A stretch of 64,000 nt of DNA, taken from the NCBI GenBank assembly GCA_021796385.1, contig JAJYXQ010000043.1:66202-130201 (forward strand), read 5' to 3'. Below the pieces are notes generated by a model. It was given only the letters and a program-made list of their open reading frames with translations, did no database searches and was not told the DNA's origin. The position numbers and the translations under genes are program-made. How positions within the stretch are numbered: position 1 is the first letter of the stretch; every line of letters starts with the position of its first letter. This stretch comes from Thermoplasmata archaeon. Its GTDB lineage: Archaea; Thermoplasmatota; Thermoplasmata; Lutacidiplasmatales; UBA184. Below, in pieces: positions 1-9,675 of this stretch.

Positions 1-1119
1 TTGAACCGGCAATGGCAGCTATCGGGAAAGTCGGCCTATGACTCTTTCGACGAGATTCCCAAGGAACCTTCCCCTGCGGGATTAGCCCGCTACCCACGCT
101 CCGCCGGGATGGACATTTCCGACTGGCTTGGGAGCCGGAAGAAGGCCTCGGGTTTGGGCGACGAGGGTGCGATCGAGGAGCTTTCGCGAATCGTGAAGAC
201 TTCCCGTCAGCCCCTCATCCTGACGGCCACCGACGCCTATGCCGTGCTCAGGGCCTCCACGATACCGAAGACGAGCCTGACTCGTATCCGATTCCTCCCA
301 GTTGACGGGAATACGATACAGACCCACCTAAAGGAAGTAGCGACACGAGAAGGACTGACAGTACCGCCGCGGACCTTTGACCTGATCGCTCAACGCTCGA
401 ACGGAGACCTTCGGGCGGCCCTGAACGACCTGGAGGCGTTCTCGGCTCTTCCCCCAGCGTACGATGCGAGCGAGGTGTTGACTTCCCGGGAGGTCGAACG
501 CAGCCTGTTCGAGGCGACGCGAAAACTACTATCGACCGGCCGGTTCGTGCCCTCGGCGGAGATACAGCGGCTAGCCGATGTCCCTCCGGATGAGCTCCTT
601 CCGTGGATGGAGGAGAACATCCCAGGGTTCGCCGAAGATGAGGAGGGACTTTTGACGGCCCAAGTGTCCCTCGCCCGGGCCGATCTTTTCCTCTTCCGGG
701 CAAACCGTTGGAGGATCTGGTCGCTCTGGAGCTACGCGAGCGAGCTCATGTCGGGCGGCGCTTCGGTGGGGATCTTCCATGCGGGTCGCCCGGGTCCGAA
801 CTACCGCCCCCCGGCCATCGATTTCCCCCAAACCTTCCGAAGCAGTAATCGAGAGACGCGTTGGGTCCGGGAAGCACTCGCCCGAAAACTCGGTGATTTT
901 GCCCATATGTCACGCCGTCGGGCCGCTTCCGAGATGATCCCGTTCGTCGAAAGACTTTTCCGGACGGTGAGCTCGACCGAGGACAGCGAAATGCGAACCT
1001 TCACGGAGTTCCAGCACCGACTAGCCCAGAACCTCGACCTCGATCCCGCCGAGCTTTCGTACTTCCTCCGAAGCTTGAGACCGAGCACAGCTCAGCGGGA
1101 TGCCGAACATCTCGATTGA
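1..1119 (+). CDS. rfcL: Replication factor C large subunit, C-terminal part (truncated by window edge)
   Basis: QPLILTATDAYAV, RSNGDLRAALNDLEAFS and the RFC-L collar region (RADLFLFRANRWRIWSLWSYASELM). The first ~50 aa of the ORF do not resemble RFC-L, so the true start is probably upstream or the frame is uncertain. Confidence 0.8.
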   Translation: MNRQWQLSGKSAYDSFDEIPKEPSPAGLARYPRSAGMDISDWLGSRKKASGLGDEGAIEELSRIVKTSRQPLILTATDAYAVLRASTIPKTSLTRIRFLPVDGNTIQTHLKEVATREGLTVPPRTFDLIAQRSNGDLRAALNDLEAFSALPPAYDASEVLTSREVERSLFEATRKLLSTGRFVPSAEIQRLADVPPDELLPWMEENIPGFAEDEEGLLTAQVSLARADLFLFRANRWRIWSLWSYASELMSGGASVGIFHAGRPGPNYRPPAIDFPQTFRSSNRETRWVREALARKLGDFAHMSRRRAASEMIPFVERLFRTVSSTEDSEMRTFTEFQHRLAQNLDLDPAELSYFLRSLRPSTAQRDAEHLD

Positions 1120-2083
1120 GGTGGGCGTGTCATCCAACCTTCACCCACCCACAACAGACCTCGCGGTCTCGGCTCATGGGATGCGTAAGGTCTACCACAC
1201 CCGGGGACACCCAGCTGTCGAAGCTCTACGCGGATTGGACCTTACCGTAAAGCGAGGGGAGCGCGTGGCGCTTTTGGGCCGAAACGGAGCTGGCAAGACC
1301 ACCTTCCTCAAGATCGCCTCCACGCTTTTGCTCCCGACCGCCGGAACCCTCGAGATATTCGGCCTGGACGCCGTCAAACGACCCGAGGAAGTCCGACCTC
1401 TCATCGCGGTGGTGCCGCAGGAGGGGCATCCGTTCTACCACCTTACCCCGTGGGAGCAAGTGTACACATATCTCCGATCCCGCGGATTCCCCCGAGATGT
1501 CGCGCGGGACCGGACCGAGTCCGCGCTCAAGGACATGGGGATCTTTGACATTCGCAGTCAACTGAACGTCACTCTCTCTGGGGGCCAACAGCAACGGACG
1601 ATGGTCGCCACGGTCCTCGCAACGGAGGCCCCACTACTCTTCTTGGACGAGCCCACATTGGGGATGGACCCCTTCGCCCGGAGGGGGGTGTGGGCTGCGC
1701 TCCGAAAGCTGACCGACCGGGGCTCAACGATCCTCTTGACTACGCACTACTTAGACGAGGCCGAGAGCTTGTCCCAACGGGTCTACATCGTCGAACATGG
1801 CCATGTGGTGGCCGAAGGTACGGCGGACGAGCTCAAGCGCCGAGTGGGAGGCACCGTTCGAGTGACGATGCCGGAGGCCGGAGCTCATCCAGCGGATTAT
1901 GAGAGCTTCGGGCGCATCATGGCGGGAGACGGCGTGCTCCACGTGATCACCGAGCCCCGACGGGTCAGCGAGATTTTGAATCTGGCCCTTTCCCGGGGCA
2001 TCAGCCCAACGGTTGGCCCGGTCACATTGGAAGAGGCATTTCTCCAACTTGTAGGACGGGCTATCGAGGAAGATGCTCGGTGA
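1100..2083 (+). CDS. ABC transporter ATP-binding protein (ABC-2 type export)
   Basis: Walker A GRNGAGKTT, signature LSGGQQQR, Walker B LLFLDEPTLGMDP, H-loop TTHYLDEAE. Confidence 0.95.
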   Translation: MPNISIEVGVSSNLHPPTTDLAVSAHGMRKVYHTRGHPAVEALRGLDLTVKRGERVALLGRNGAGKTTFLKIASTLLLPTAGTLEIFGLDAVKRPEEVRPLIAVVPQEGHPFYHLTPWEQVYTYLRSRGFPRDVARDRTESALKDMGIFDIRSQLNVTLSGGQQQRTMVATVLATEAPLLFLDEPTLGMDPFARRGVWAALRKLTDRGSTILLTTHYLDEAESLSQRVYIVEHGHVVAEGTADELKRRVGGTVRVTMPEAGAHPADYESFGRIMAGDGVLHVITEPRRVSEILNLALSRGISPTVGPVTLEEAFLQLVGRAIEEDAR

Positions 2084-2831
2084 TTCTCGCCCGGCGTGGC
2101 ATGGCCTGTGGGCCTTCGCGGCCACCGAGGCACGTGTCCAATTGCATGAGTACTTGTCGATCGCATCGACCGTGCTGGTGCAGGTGATCTTCATCTTCTT
2201 TGTTTGGTTGCTGGCTCCGCCGTACCTACTTCCCTTCGCACTCGTGGGCTCAATGGTCTTCTCTGCGTTCGTCATCGGCGAACGGGTGCTGAACGAGGCG
2301 GCGTACATCCGGATCGACCACAAGCTCAACGAACTCTACCACGCCTCCCCGCTCAGTCCCGAATCCTACTTCCTGGGAATGGGAATCGGTGTCCTCACCG
2401 CCTACCTTCCGACCCTGGTCTTCATCGGGCTGCTGACCGAGGCGGTCCACCCTCTCTCCTTGGCTGCGGGCGGCTTGCTCCTCTTGGTGCTGATCGGGGT
2501 GTGGCTGATCGCATCAAGCCTCGGCTACATCCTCTCAACGCTCTTCCGCGACATGCGTGCCATCTGGCCGTACTCGACGTTGCTCTTCAATTTCTTCGGT
2601 GTGCTGCCGCCGGTGTTCTATCCCCTGGGCCTCTTTCCCGGCTGGCTGGCTCCCCTCGCACTTGTCTTACCCCCCAGCGCGGGTGCGGCACTGCTGATGT
2701 ATGTCATTGGTCTCGAATCACTCTCGGGAGGGCAGGTCATACTGGCCGCCACGGCGCTCATCATCGAGACCCTCCTTCTTTCGGTGGCCGCCGTCTTCTG
2801 GTCCCGCCGCACCTCACGGGAGGGGGCTTGA
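2073..2831 (+). CDS. ABC-2 type transporter permease
   Basis: About six hydrophobic segments; directly follows the ATPase with a short overlap. Confidence 0.85.
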   Translation: MLGDSRPAWHGLWAFAATEARVQLHEYLSIASTVLVQVIFIFFVWLLAPPYLLPFALVGSMVFSAFVIGERVLNEAAYIRIDHKLNELYHASPLSPESYFLGMGIGVLTAYLPTLVFIGLLTEAVHPLSLAAGGLLLLVLIGVWLIASSLGYILSTLFRDMRAIWPYSTLLFNFFGVLPPVFYPLGLFPGWLAPLALVLPPSAGAALLMYVIGLESLSGGQVILAATALIIETLLLSVAAVFWSRRTSREGA

Positions 2832-3590
2832 ATGGCGGTAGCAACAGGGTATGCCATTCCCCGGCGGGGCAACCTCTTTCCGGCCTTCATCATCATCGGA
2901 TGGCGATGGATCTCGCGCAACCCCGCCGTCGCCGCCGCACCGGTGATCGTGCCTTTTTTGTTCCTCTATTTCCTCAAGATCATCTCCCAATACGCCTTTC
3001 CAGGGGAGGTGGTCGGGGCGATGCTCTTCATCTCCCAGAACGTCGGGAATTGGGTCCTCGGAGATTCCGCCACCTGGCGTATCCAGTGGTCGATCCAGGA
3101 CATGTTCGTTGCCTCACCCTTGACCAAGTTGCAGTATCTCTTTGGCATCGCCATTTCGAACGTTTTGGCTGCCCTTCCGGCGTATGTGGTGCTGGGGATC
3201 GTGCTGGCTCTGGTCTATCCCGTCTCCCCATTAGGGTGGCTGTTCCTCGTCATTTCCATTTTGGTGCTCTGGTTGTTGTTCTCGGCCATTGGCATCGCGA
3301 TCTCGAGCCGGATCACGTCACGGAGAGAAATCTGGCCGATTGGCAATTTTGTCTTCACGGCGGTGGGCATCTTGTCACCGCTCTATTACCCCGTGGAAGT
3401 GCTCCCCCCTTACCTGCGGACGGTGGCCTACTTCCTTCCCGGAACGTATGCGGCACTTTTTGCGAAGGGCGGCCTTGGGATGATCTCCATATCCGCGGCC
3501 CAGTTAGCGCTCTACGGCCTCCTCCTTGCGGTGCTAGCAACTGTCGGGATCCTGCTATCCCTTAGTGTCTACCGTTGGCGCGTTGGGTAG
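2832..3590 (+). CDS. ABC-2 type transporter permease
   Basis: Six-TM permease pattern; immediately follows the first permease. Confidence 0.85.
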   Translation: MAVATGYAIPRRGNLFPAFIIIGWRWISRNPAVAAAPVIVPFLFLYFLKIISQYAFPGEVVGAMLFISQNVGNWVLGDSATWRIQWSIQDMFVASPLTKLQYLFGIAISNVLAALPAYVVLGIVLALVYPVSPLGWLFLVISILVLWLLFSAIGIAISSRITSRREIWPIGNFVFTAVGILSPLYYPVEVLPPYLRTVAYFLPGTYAALFAKGGLGMISISAAQLALYGLLLAVLATVGILLSLSVYRWRVG

Positions 3591-3600
3591 GTCGGGTCGT

Positions 3601-4602
3601 TCACGAATGGATGGGAACGGGCGATACTGCCTTCGGCAAGGTCACTTCAAGCCCGGGAGGCAGGTTGGGCTTGGGGGGGACAGGGGGTTCAAACTGGGAG
3701 TGGACGAAGCCCAGCAGGTCCTTCCAGGCCCGTTCCGCGCTACGAACTCGGTAGGTCTTCTCGTCCCGGCCCAGAAAGTTGTGTCCGACCCCACGAAGCA
3801 CCGTGGTGGTGTATTTTACTCCGAAGCGCGTCAGGTTGCGTTGCAAGGCAACGCTGGACGTACCGGCCCGCATGTCCGCGGTTCCGTAGACCGCGTGCAC
3901 TGGAGCTTGGATCGAGGAAAGCCGACCCACCGGGCTCACGGAATACGGATAGGCCAGAGCGACCGCCTTCAACCCTTCAGTCTCTGCGGCGTACGCGAGC
4001 GCCACTGCGCCCCCATACGAGGCTCCGTACACGGCTTGTCGCGTGGGATCGACCATCTCATCTTGGAGCGCATACCGTCGACAGACGTCCAACACCTTGA
4101 GGACACGATCTCGCCGCGTGGTGGGCATCAGCACGGTGCCCTTCCAAAACCGGAATCCCCGGTTCATCGCGAACGAGATCGCAAAGGATAGCCCAGGGAT
4201 CCGGCCCGTGTCCGGAAAGATCACCTCGTAGCCTGCCCGGACGAAGCGCACTGCTGCCTCGATGGTCTGGGTGGTCACACCGACAGGATCGGGAGCGATG
4301 AGGATCAGCGGGTGCTTGACCGCCTTGCTGGGTCGGAGGCGGATGGCGTGGAGCACACCTCCAGGAACGGCAGAGGTCGGGATGAAATCGGTTGTGGAAG
4401 TGAAAGGAAGTGTAAAGGCCCGCGGAACCTCATCGCTCTTGATCCAGCTCTTGTTCAGAAAGTCGAGTACGCAGAGCTTGAATCGCTCTCGGGACAGGAT
4501 GATGACGGCCTGTCGTTGGTGACAGACGTCGCAGACCCCGACTACTCCGACCCCGAACTCTCGGTCGGGCACATCCTTGAGCAACAGGTCTTCGTCCGGC
4601 AT
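3601..4602 (-). CDS. Alpha/beta hydrolase (dienelactone hydrolase-like)
   Basis: Nucleophile elbow GASYGGA, strand PLILIAPDPVGV, C-terminal GVGHNF histidine. Start placed at internal Met (MPDEDLLLKD). Confidence 0.75.
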   Translation of the reverse strand: MPDEDLLLKDVPDREFGVGVVGVCDVCHQRQAVIILSRERFKLCVLDFLNKSWIKSDEVPRAFTLPFTSTTDFIPTSAVPGGVLHAIRLRPSKAVKHPLILIAPDPVGVTTQTIEAAVRFVRAGYEVIFPDTGRIPGLSFAISFAMNRGFRFWKGTVLMPTTRRDRVLKVLDVCRRYALQDEMVDPTRQAVYGASYGGAVALAYAAETEGLKAVALAYPYSVSPVGRLSSIQAPVHAVYGTADMRAGTSSVALQRNLTRFGVKYTTTVLRGVGHNFLGRDEKTYRVRSAERAWKDLLGFVHSQFEPPVPPKPNLPPGLEVTLPKAVSPVPIHS

Positions 4603-4711
4603 CGCCCTTCTCGAGACCTTTTCACATAAATCCTCTTCGCCAATTTGCCCTAGGGGAGCCGCTCGAGACGCGAGGTGAAATCCCAAGACCTCACCGGGTG
4701 GAAAAGCCCGC

Positions 4712-6049
4712 TCACAGATGGCGCGCCCGAAACGCTCGTGTGGACAGGAGCCAAACAGGTACCGCGAGCACCATCGCGACAACGGAGATCCCAAAGGTAG
4801 CACTGAAGCCGATGTCCGAAGTTATCACTCCGGAGAGACCCGAGCCCAGGATCGCGGCCAGACCCCCGAGGGCACTGTTCATCCCGAGATAGCTTCCGGC
4901 GCTCCGGCGCTCGAGTGAGCGGAAGAGGAGCAATGATGAAGAGGTCGTATAGAAGGCTACCGCCACTCCCAAAAGGCCGTAGAACACCACATTGAACGGA
5001 AGAAAGAGCGGATCGTGCCCGGAGCTTTTTAACAAGCCAAGGGGCAGGAGCGCAGCAAAAACGAAGACGCCCGCGTACCCGCTGGCGCGCATCCAACTGG
5101 CCGTCACTACACTGCGCTCGGCAAGTTCACCCTCGGATGTCCGCGCACTGAACGGTAGTGAAAAGGCTTGGGCGGCATTGTTGGCCAGATTGACCATGAA
5201 GACCCCGGCCGCACCCAGGCCGAGTACCTCGAGAAAGGGCGTATACGAGGTATTGAAGAGGTTTGCGGCAAAATTGAAAAGAAAGGAAGCAGCCAAGATT
5301 AGCGGAACATCATGGGTCGCCTCCTTGCGAAGCCAATGATAGGTACGGTCCCAGAACCGTCGGGTGGGGAGGCCAAGGAAGAACGGATACAAGGTACGAA
5401 GCCGGGAATCCAAGCTCTCATGGTGGTGGGCAATGGCACTCCGTTCCAACCGACCTTTTCGCTCGGGAACTAGGACGAAAAGCATGCTGAGGCTCACGAA
5501 GGCAAGCAGGGAGACCAGGTAGAGGAAGCTCGGAAGGTTCCCGGGATATTGGGTAACCCAGAAGAGCCCAGCGAGGATGCCCAGGGTCCCCCCGATCACC
5601 CCCATCTCGGTGAACGATGTGTATGCCGTGGGTCGTTCGTGGAGGTCAAATCGCTCCATGATCATCAGGTTGGATGCCGCGGCCCCTGAGGGAGCAAACC
5701 ATCCGAAAATCGCGTACAGTACCAACAGGGCATCCAGAGAATGGATCAAGCCCGACAGCAAGAAAATGACCCCGACGGCAGCGTAGTTGAGTGCCAGAAG
5801 GGGGCGCCGTCTCGACATGACGTCGCAGACCCGTCCCCAAAAGAACGCTCCAGGGATCACCATGATGTTGTACAGGGTGATCGCCAGCGCCACTGCGACC
5901 ACCGTCCCGCCATAGGCGAACAAGATGAGTACGGGGAGGATCACCGAGAAGCCTGACAGGGCAGCATTGATGGGAAGGAACACGGTGAGCCATGGTCGCG
6001 CCAAGATCGCGGACCCATGAACCGCCGAGAGCTCTTCCCGGGTCTTCAT
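4712..6049 (-). CDS. Major facilitator superfamily transporter
   Basis: About 12 hydrophobic segments, GRVCDVMSRRRPLL loop typical of MFS. Start chosen at MKTREELS from promoter spacing; the longer ORF reaches 6091. Confidence 0.85.
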   Translation of the reverse strand: MKTREELSAVHGSAILARPWLTVFLPINAALSGFSVILPVLILFAYGGTVVAVALAITLYNIMVIPGAFFWGRVCDVMSRRRPLLALNYAAVGVIFLLSGLIHSLDALLVLYAIFGWFAPSGAAASNLMIMERFDLHERPTAYTSFTEMGVIGGTLGILAGLFWVTQYPGNLPSFLYLVSLLAFVSLSMLFVLVPERKGRLERSAIAHHHESLDSRLRTLYPFFLGLPTRRFWDRTYHWLRKEATHDVPLILAASFLFNFAANLFNTSYTPFLEVLGLGAAGVFMVNLANNAAQAFSLPFSARTSEGELAERSVVTASWMRASGYAGVFVFAALLPLGLLKSSGHDPLFLPFNVVFYGLLGVAVAFYTTSSSLLLFRSLERRSAGSYLGMNSALGGLAAILGSGLSGVITSDIGFSATFGISVVAMVLAVPVWLLSTRAFRARHL

Positions 6050-6074
6050 TGAGCGGGAAGAAGTAGCGGAGTCG

Positions 6075-6082
6075 ATTTTAAG
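6075..6082. promoter_or_regulatory. Candidate shared bidirectional TATA element (ATTTTAAG)
   Basis: Near-symmetric TTTTAA about 28 bp from the GTG at 6107 (+) and about 29 bp from the ATG at 6049 (-). Confidence 0.5.
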
Positions 6083-6106
6083 TCCCACCATAACTCAGTC
6101 ACCAGT

Positions 6107-7405
6107 GTGACGAACACTCCAAGCCTAACCCTGCGCGGGGCCCTGATCGCGACCCAAGACGAGAACCGGCGGGTCTTTCGGGGCGATGTCCGGATAGAAA
6201 ACGGTCGGATCGCCGGAGTTGCGGAGGACCTACCGGGCCGCTCGGATGAAGAGATGGATGCTCGCTCCTTCCTCGTCACGCCCGGACTCATCAACTTGCA
6301 TACCCATGTGGCCAACACGCTCCTCAAAGGGGTAGCAGACGACCTCGACTTCGACCAGTTCCTGGAGAAGATGTTCGCCTATGATGCCCGACGGACCGAA
6401 GAGGACATCGAGGCCGGAGCCCTCCTTGGGATCGGAGAGATGTTGCTCGGCGGGACGACCTCCTTCCTCGACATGTATTATGGAATGGATGGTGTGGCAC
6501 GGGCCTGCGAGCGTCTAGGCATCCGGGGATTCCTGGGTTGGGCGGTCCTCGACCCCGAGTACACGACCCAGAAAGGTGTGCCGCTTCGCAATGCCGAGGC
6601 GTTCATGGAGCGTTGGAAGGGGCACGAACGCATCACACCCCTGCCGGCGCCCCAAGGTGTCTACGTCGTGAACGAAGAGAACTGGCTCGGCGCCCGTGAA
6701 CTCGCCGTACGGCATGGGACGATAGTGCACTACCACCTTTCGGAGACGCTAAAGGAGGTCGAGGGTCATGTGGCGAAGACGGGGATGCGCCCGCCCGAAT
6801 GGCTGGACAAGATTGGCTTCCTTGGCCCGAACCAGGTGGCTGCCCATTCCGTCTGGCTCAAGAACAACGAGATCGAGCTTTTGGCAAAGCGGGGAACGGC
6901 TGTTGCCCATTGTCCGTCTTCGAACATGAAATTGGCTTCCGGCGGCGGTGGCTTGGCTCCTGTGACCGAGCTTCGAGAACGGAAGGGCATCGTGGGCCTG
7001 GGAACCGACTCCTCTACAAGTAGCAATTCCCTGTCGATGCTACGGTTGATGCAACTCACAGGCCTTGCCCACAAGCATGCCCGGCACGATCCGAAGAGCC
7101 TCCCCGCTGGCACGCTTCTTGACATGGCGACCCTCGAGGGAGCGCGTGCCCTGGGAAAGGTAGGGCGTTTGGGTACGATCCGCCCCGGAGCCGATGCCGA
7201 CCTCGTTTTGTTCGATCTGGCGCATCCCTCCCTCGCACCGGTCACTTCACCCGAAAAGGCCATCCCGAACCTCGTGTATTCGGCGAATGAGGGCGCCGTC
7301 CATACGGTGTTCGTCGGGGGTCGCAAGGTAGTGTCCGCGGGTCGATTGACGCTCGTGAACGAGGAGGAGATACGCCACATCGCCCTCGATCCACCTTTGC
7401 AATAA
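6107..7405 (+). CDS. Amidohydrolase of the SAH/5'-methylthioadenosine/adenosine deaminase group
   Basis: NLHTHVANTLLKGVADD metal motif, VHYHLSET, AHSVWL, LGTDSSTSSNSLSM; complete metallohydrolase pattern. Confidence 0.9.
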   Translation: MTNTPSLTLRGALIATQDENRRVFRGDVRIENGRIAGVAEDLPGRSDEEMDARSFLVTPGLINLHTHVANTLLKGVADDLDFDQFLEKMFAYDARRTEEDIEAGALLGIGEMLLGGTTSFLDMYYGMDGVARACERLGIRGFLGWAVLDPEYTTQKGVPLRNAEAFMERWKGHERITPLPAPQGVYVVNEENWLGARELAVRHGTIVHYHLSETLKEVEGHVAKTGMRPPEWLDKIGFLGPNQVAAHSVWLKNNEIELLAKRGTAVAHCPSSNMKLASGGGGLAPVTELRERKGIVGLGTDSSTSSNSLSMLRLMQLTGLAHKHARHDPKSLPAGTLLDMATLEGARALGKVGRLGTIRPGADADLVLFDLAHPSLAPVTSPEKAIPNLVYSANEGAVHTVFVGGRKVVSAGRLTLVNEEEIRHIALDPPLQ

Positions 7406-7922
7406 GGTTCTCCACAAGGTGGGAACCTCTTTGGCAAAAATCGCACAAGGCTCGACACTCGGCACCGTACTCCACCGGGCGCGAGACACCCCGTCGGGGA
7501 GGAGTCACTGCCGGCCGGACGAGCGCCTCATCGAAAGACCCGCGTTTCCTTTCCCATGGTCCCCCACATTGGGATGAACTGGACCACTCATGCCGGACCC
7601 CCATCCGAGACAAAGGTAGCCCGCAAGGAGGGGCGCCATCCCTACCCACCGATAACCTCAGGACGGGGGACCCCCGCTTCCCAAAGCAAGCCGTATAATA
7701 CCCGGGAGATAGCTGTAGAAGCCATGTCTGGAGACATTTCTGTGACTCCAAGGGTAGAACTGCCCATTTGCCGGTGCGGGTGGGATTCCGTTTTTCCCAC
7801 GGTGATCGCGGAGCGGTTAGGTGCCTCATGAAGGTTCAACCCCATGCTCGCCCACCAACGGGGGTGAGACACGCCTCGACCATTGAACGCCCACAGCCTG
7901 TACGTCGCGTGAGGTCGGAGGT

Positions 7923-9653
7923 TTGAGCCCCGGTTCGAAGGTTCAGTCCCCGTCGACGCCAGGACCGGGTCCTCTCACTAAGTTGGTCCAGCTTCCGCGA
8001 CAGAGCCTGGGCCTGGTGGTGGACCGGATCCGGCACTGGGACCCGTGGTTCCGGAACGTCGTCCTTGCCATGGCGGTGTACGCCTTCCTCTATTCAGTGA
8101 TCTCCTCTCTGAAGTACCTTACGTTCAACACGTTCGCCTGGGACCTCGGGATCTACAATCAGGTCATGTACTCCCTCGTGAACGGCCATGGTTTCCATTA
8201 CACCGTAGAATATTTTATCAACCCAAGCGGGAACTACATGGCGCAGCACTTTGCCCCGGACCTGCTTCTCATCGCTCCGATCTATGCGCTGTATCCATCG
8301 CCCATCACCTTGCTCGTCATACAGAGCATCGTGGTGGCCCTTGGTGCCTACCCGATCTGGCTCATCGCCCGGGCCCGCGGATTCACTCCCCGGTCCTCTG
8401 CGATGCTATCCTGGGCGTATCTCCTTTTCACGCCGGTCTGGGGGGCAAATTGGTACGACTTCCACTTGGAGACCTTCCTCATCGCCGCGATGCTCTTTGC
8501 CGTGTATTTCTGGATGAAGCACCGTTGGATCCTCTTTTGGGCTTCTTTGTGCGTCGCCCTGTTCACGGAGGAGAGCGCGGCCTTCTTCGTCATCTTTTTC
8601 GGGATCACCCTTGTCCTGACCAACCTGGATGCCCTATTGCGCATGTTCCGGCGCCCGGTACGCTTTTTGGTCGAGGGATGGATGCCACTGGTCGTTGTCG
8701 TGGTCGGCACCATATACTTCGTTGGAGTCCGCGCGGTGCAACACGCTCTGAACCCGGTAATCCCTGCCCCCTTTCTTGGCGTGTACGAGGCTTCGTCCAA
8801 TTGGTCGATCCTCGGCATCTCAAACCCCTTGGACCCCCTTCCTTTGCTTGGGTTATTCGTGCACGACCCGGGGCGGATATGGGAGGCTCTCATCTTCGCA
8901 TTCCCCGCTAAATTCCTTTACCTCGCCTTCTTTTTTGTGCCGCTCCTACTGACACCTTTGCGACGGATCTGGTGGCTGATCCCCGGCGTCCCGTGGTTTG
9001 TGGCGATCTTGCTCAGTAACTACCCCCCGTACTATACTTTGGGTTACCAGTATTCCTCTTTCCTGATCCCATGGTTCTTTGTTGCAACGATCCGGGCGCT
9101 GGAGCCCGGCGGCCTCTCTTGGAAGGCCCCTCAGTTCCTTCACCTTCGTTGGGTACCGCGGCGTCTTCGGGGATCCCCGCAAAGGATCGTGCTTGCGATC
9201 CCCACCTTCTTCATCTTGGTGACGTTGCTCCTCGTCGCCGTCCCCACCGCCTCCACAGCGGTCGGTTCCGGACCGGGATTTCAACCCTCATTGGTGTACC
9301 CGAGCATGATCCCCGGAGAACGTTCTTCAGGTATCTGGACCCTCATCGGGCTTATCCCCCCTTCCGCTTCCGTCGTGACCCAAGAGAACCTCTTTCCCGC
9401 GGTCTCTTCTCGGGAAGACGCGTACGTGGTCCCGTACGTCTCTCCCCAATCGGAAGCGTGGGCCCTGGACGCCTCGCACATTCACGGGCCTATACAGTTC
9501 GTTTTGTTCGATCCGGCTTCGGAACCCGGATCATCGATATTCTTGAACGACACCTTCATCGCCCCCGGCGGCTATGAGCTCCGGGGACAAGCTGGCAGCG
9601 CCGTGCTCTACGAGTGGGATTATCATGGGACTGTCAGCGTGATCTCGGTGTGA
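7923..9653 (+). CDS. DUF2079 family polytopic membrane protein
   Basis: FNTFAWDLGIYNQVMYSLVNGHGFHYT and NWYDFHLETF motifs typical of DUF2079; many TM segments; TTG start. Confidence 0.85.
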   Translation: MSPGSKVQSPSTPGPGPLTKLVQLPRQSLGLVVDRIRHWDPWFRNVVLAMAVYAFLYSVISSLKYLTFNTFAWDLGIYNQVMYSLVNGHGFHYTVEYFINPSGNYMAQHFAPDLLLIAPIYALYPSPITLLVIQSIVVALGAYPIWLIARARGFTPRSSAMLSWAYLLFTPVWGANWYDFHLETFLIAAMLFAVYFWMKHRWILFWASLCVALFTEESAAFFVIFFGITLVLTNLDALLRMFRRPVRFLVEGWMPLVVVVVGTIYFVGVRAVQHALNPVIPAPFLGVYEASSNWSILGISNPLDPLPLLGLFVHDPGRIWEALIFAFPAKFLYLAFFFVPLLLTPLRRIWWLIPGVPWFVAILLSNYPPYYTLGYQYSSFLIPWFFVATIRALEPGGLSWKAPQFLHLRWVPRRLRGSPQRIVLAIPTFFILVTLLLVAVPTASTAVGSGPGFQPSLVYPSMIPGERSSGIWTLIGLIPPSASVVTQENLFPAVSSREDAYVVPYVSPQSEAWALDASHIHGPIQFVLFDPASEPGSSIFLNDTFIAPGGYELRGQAGSAVLYEWDYHGTVSVISV

Positions 9654-9675
9654 GAGGCGACGACCGCGGTTCAAG

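Noticed and set aside
2204-3565. 453-aa plus-strand ORF over the ABC permeases
   Set aside because: Out-of-frame, Arg/Pro/His-rich translation overlapping two clear permease genes.
7242-7829. 195-aa minus-strand ORF in the gap before the DUF2079 gene
   Set aside because: Partly antisense to the deaminase, atypical composition, no recognisable motif; the region is reported as unassigned.
7870-7965. Possible tRNA-like segment (ggttcgaaggttcagtcccc)
   Set aside because: A T-loop-like string is present but no consistent acceptor, D and anticodon arms could be folded.
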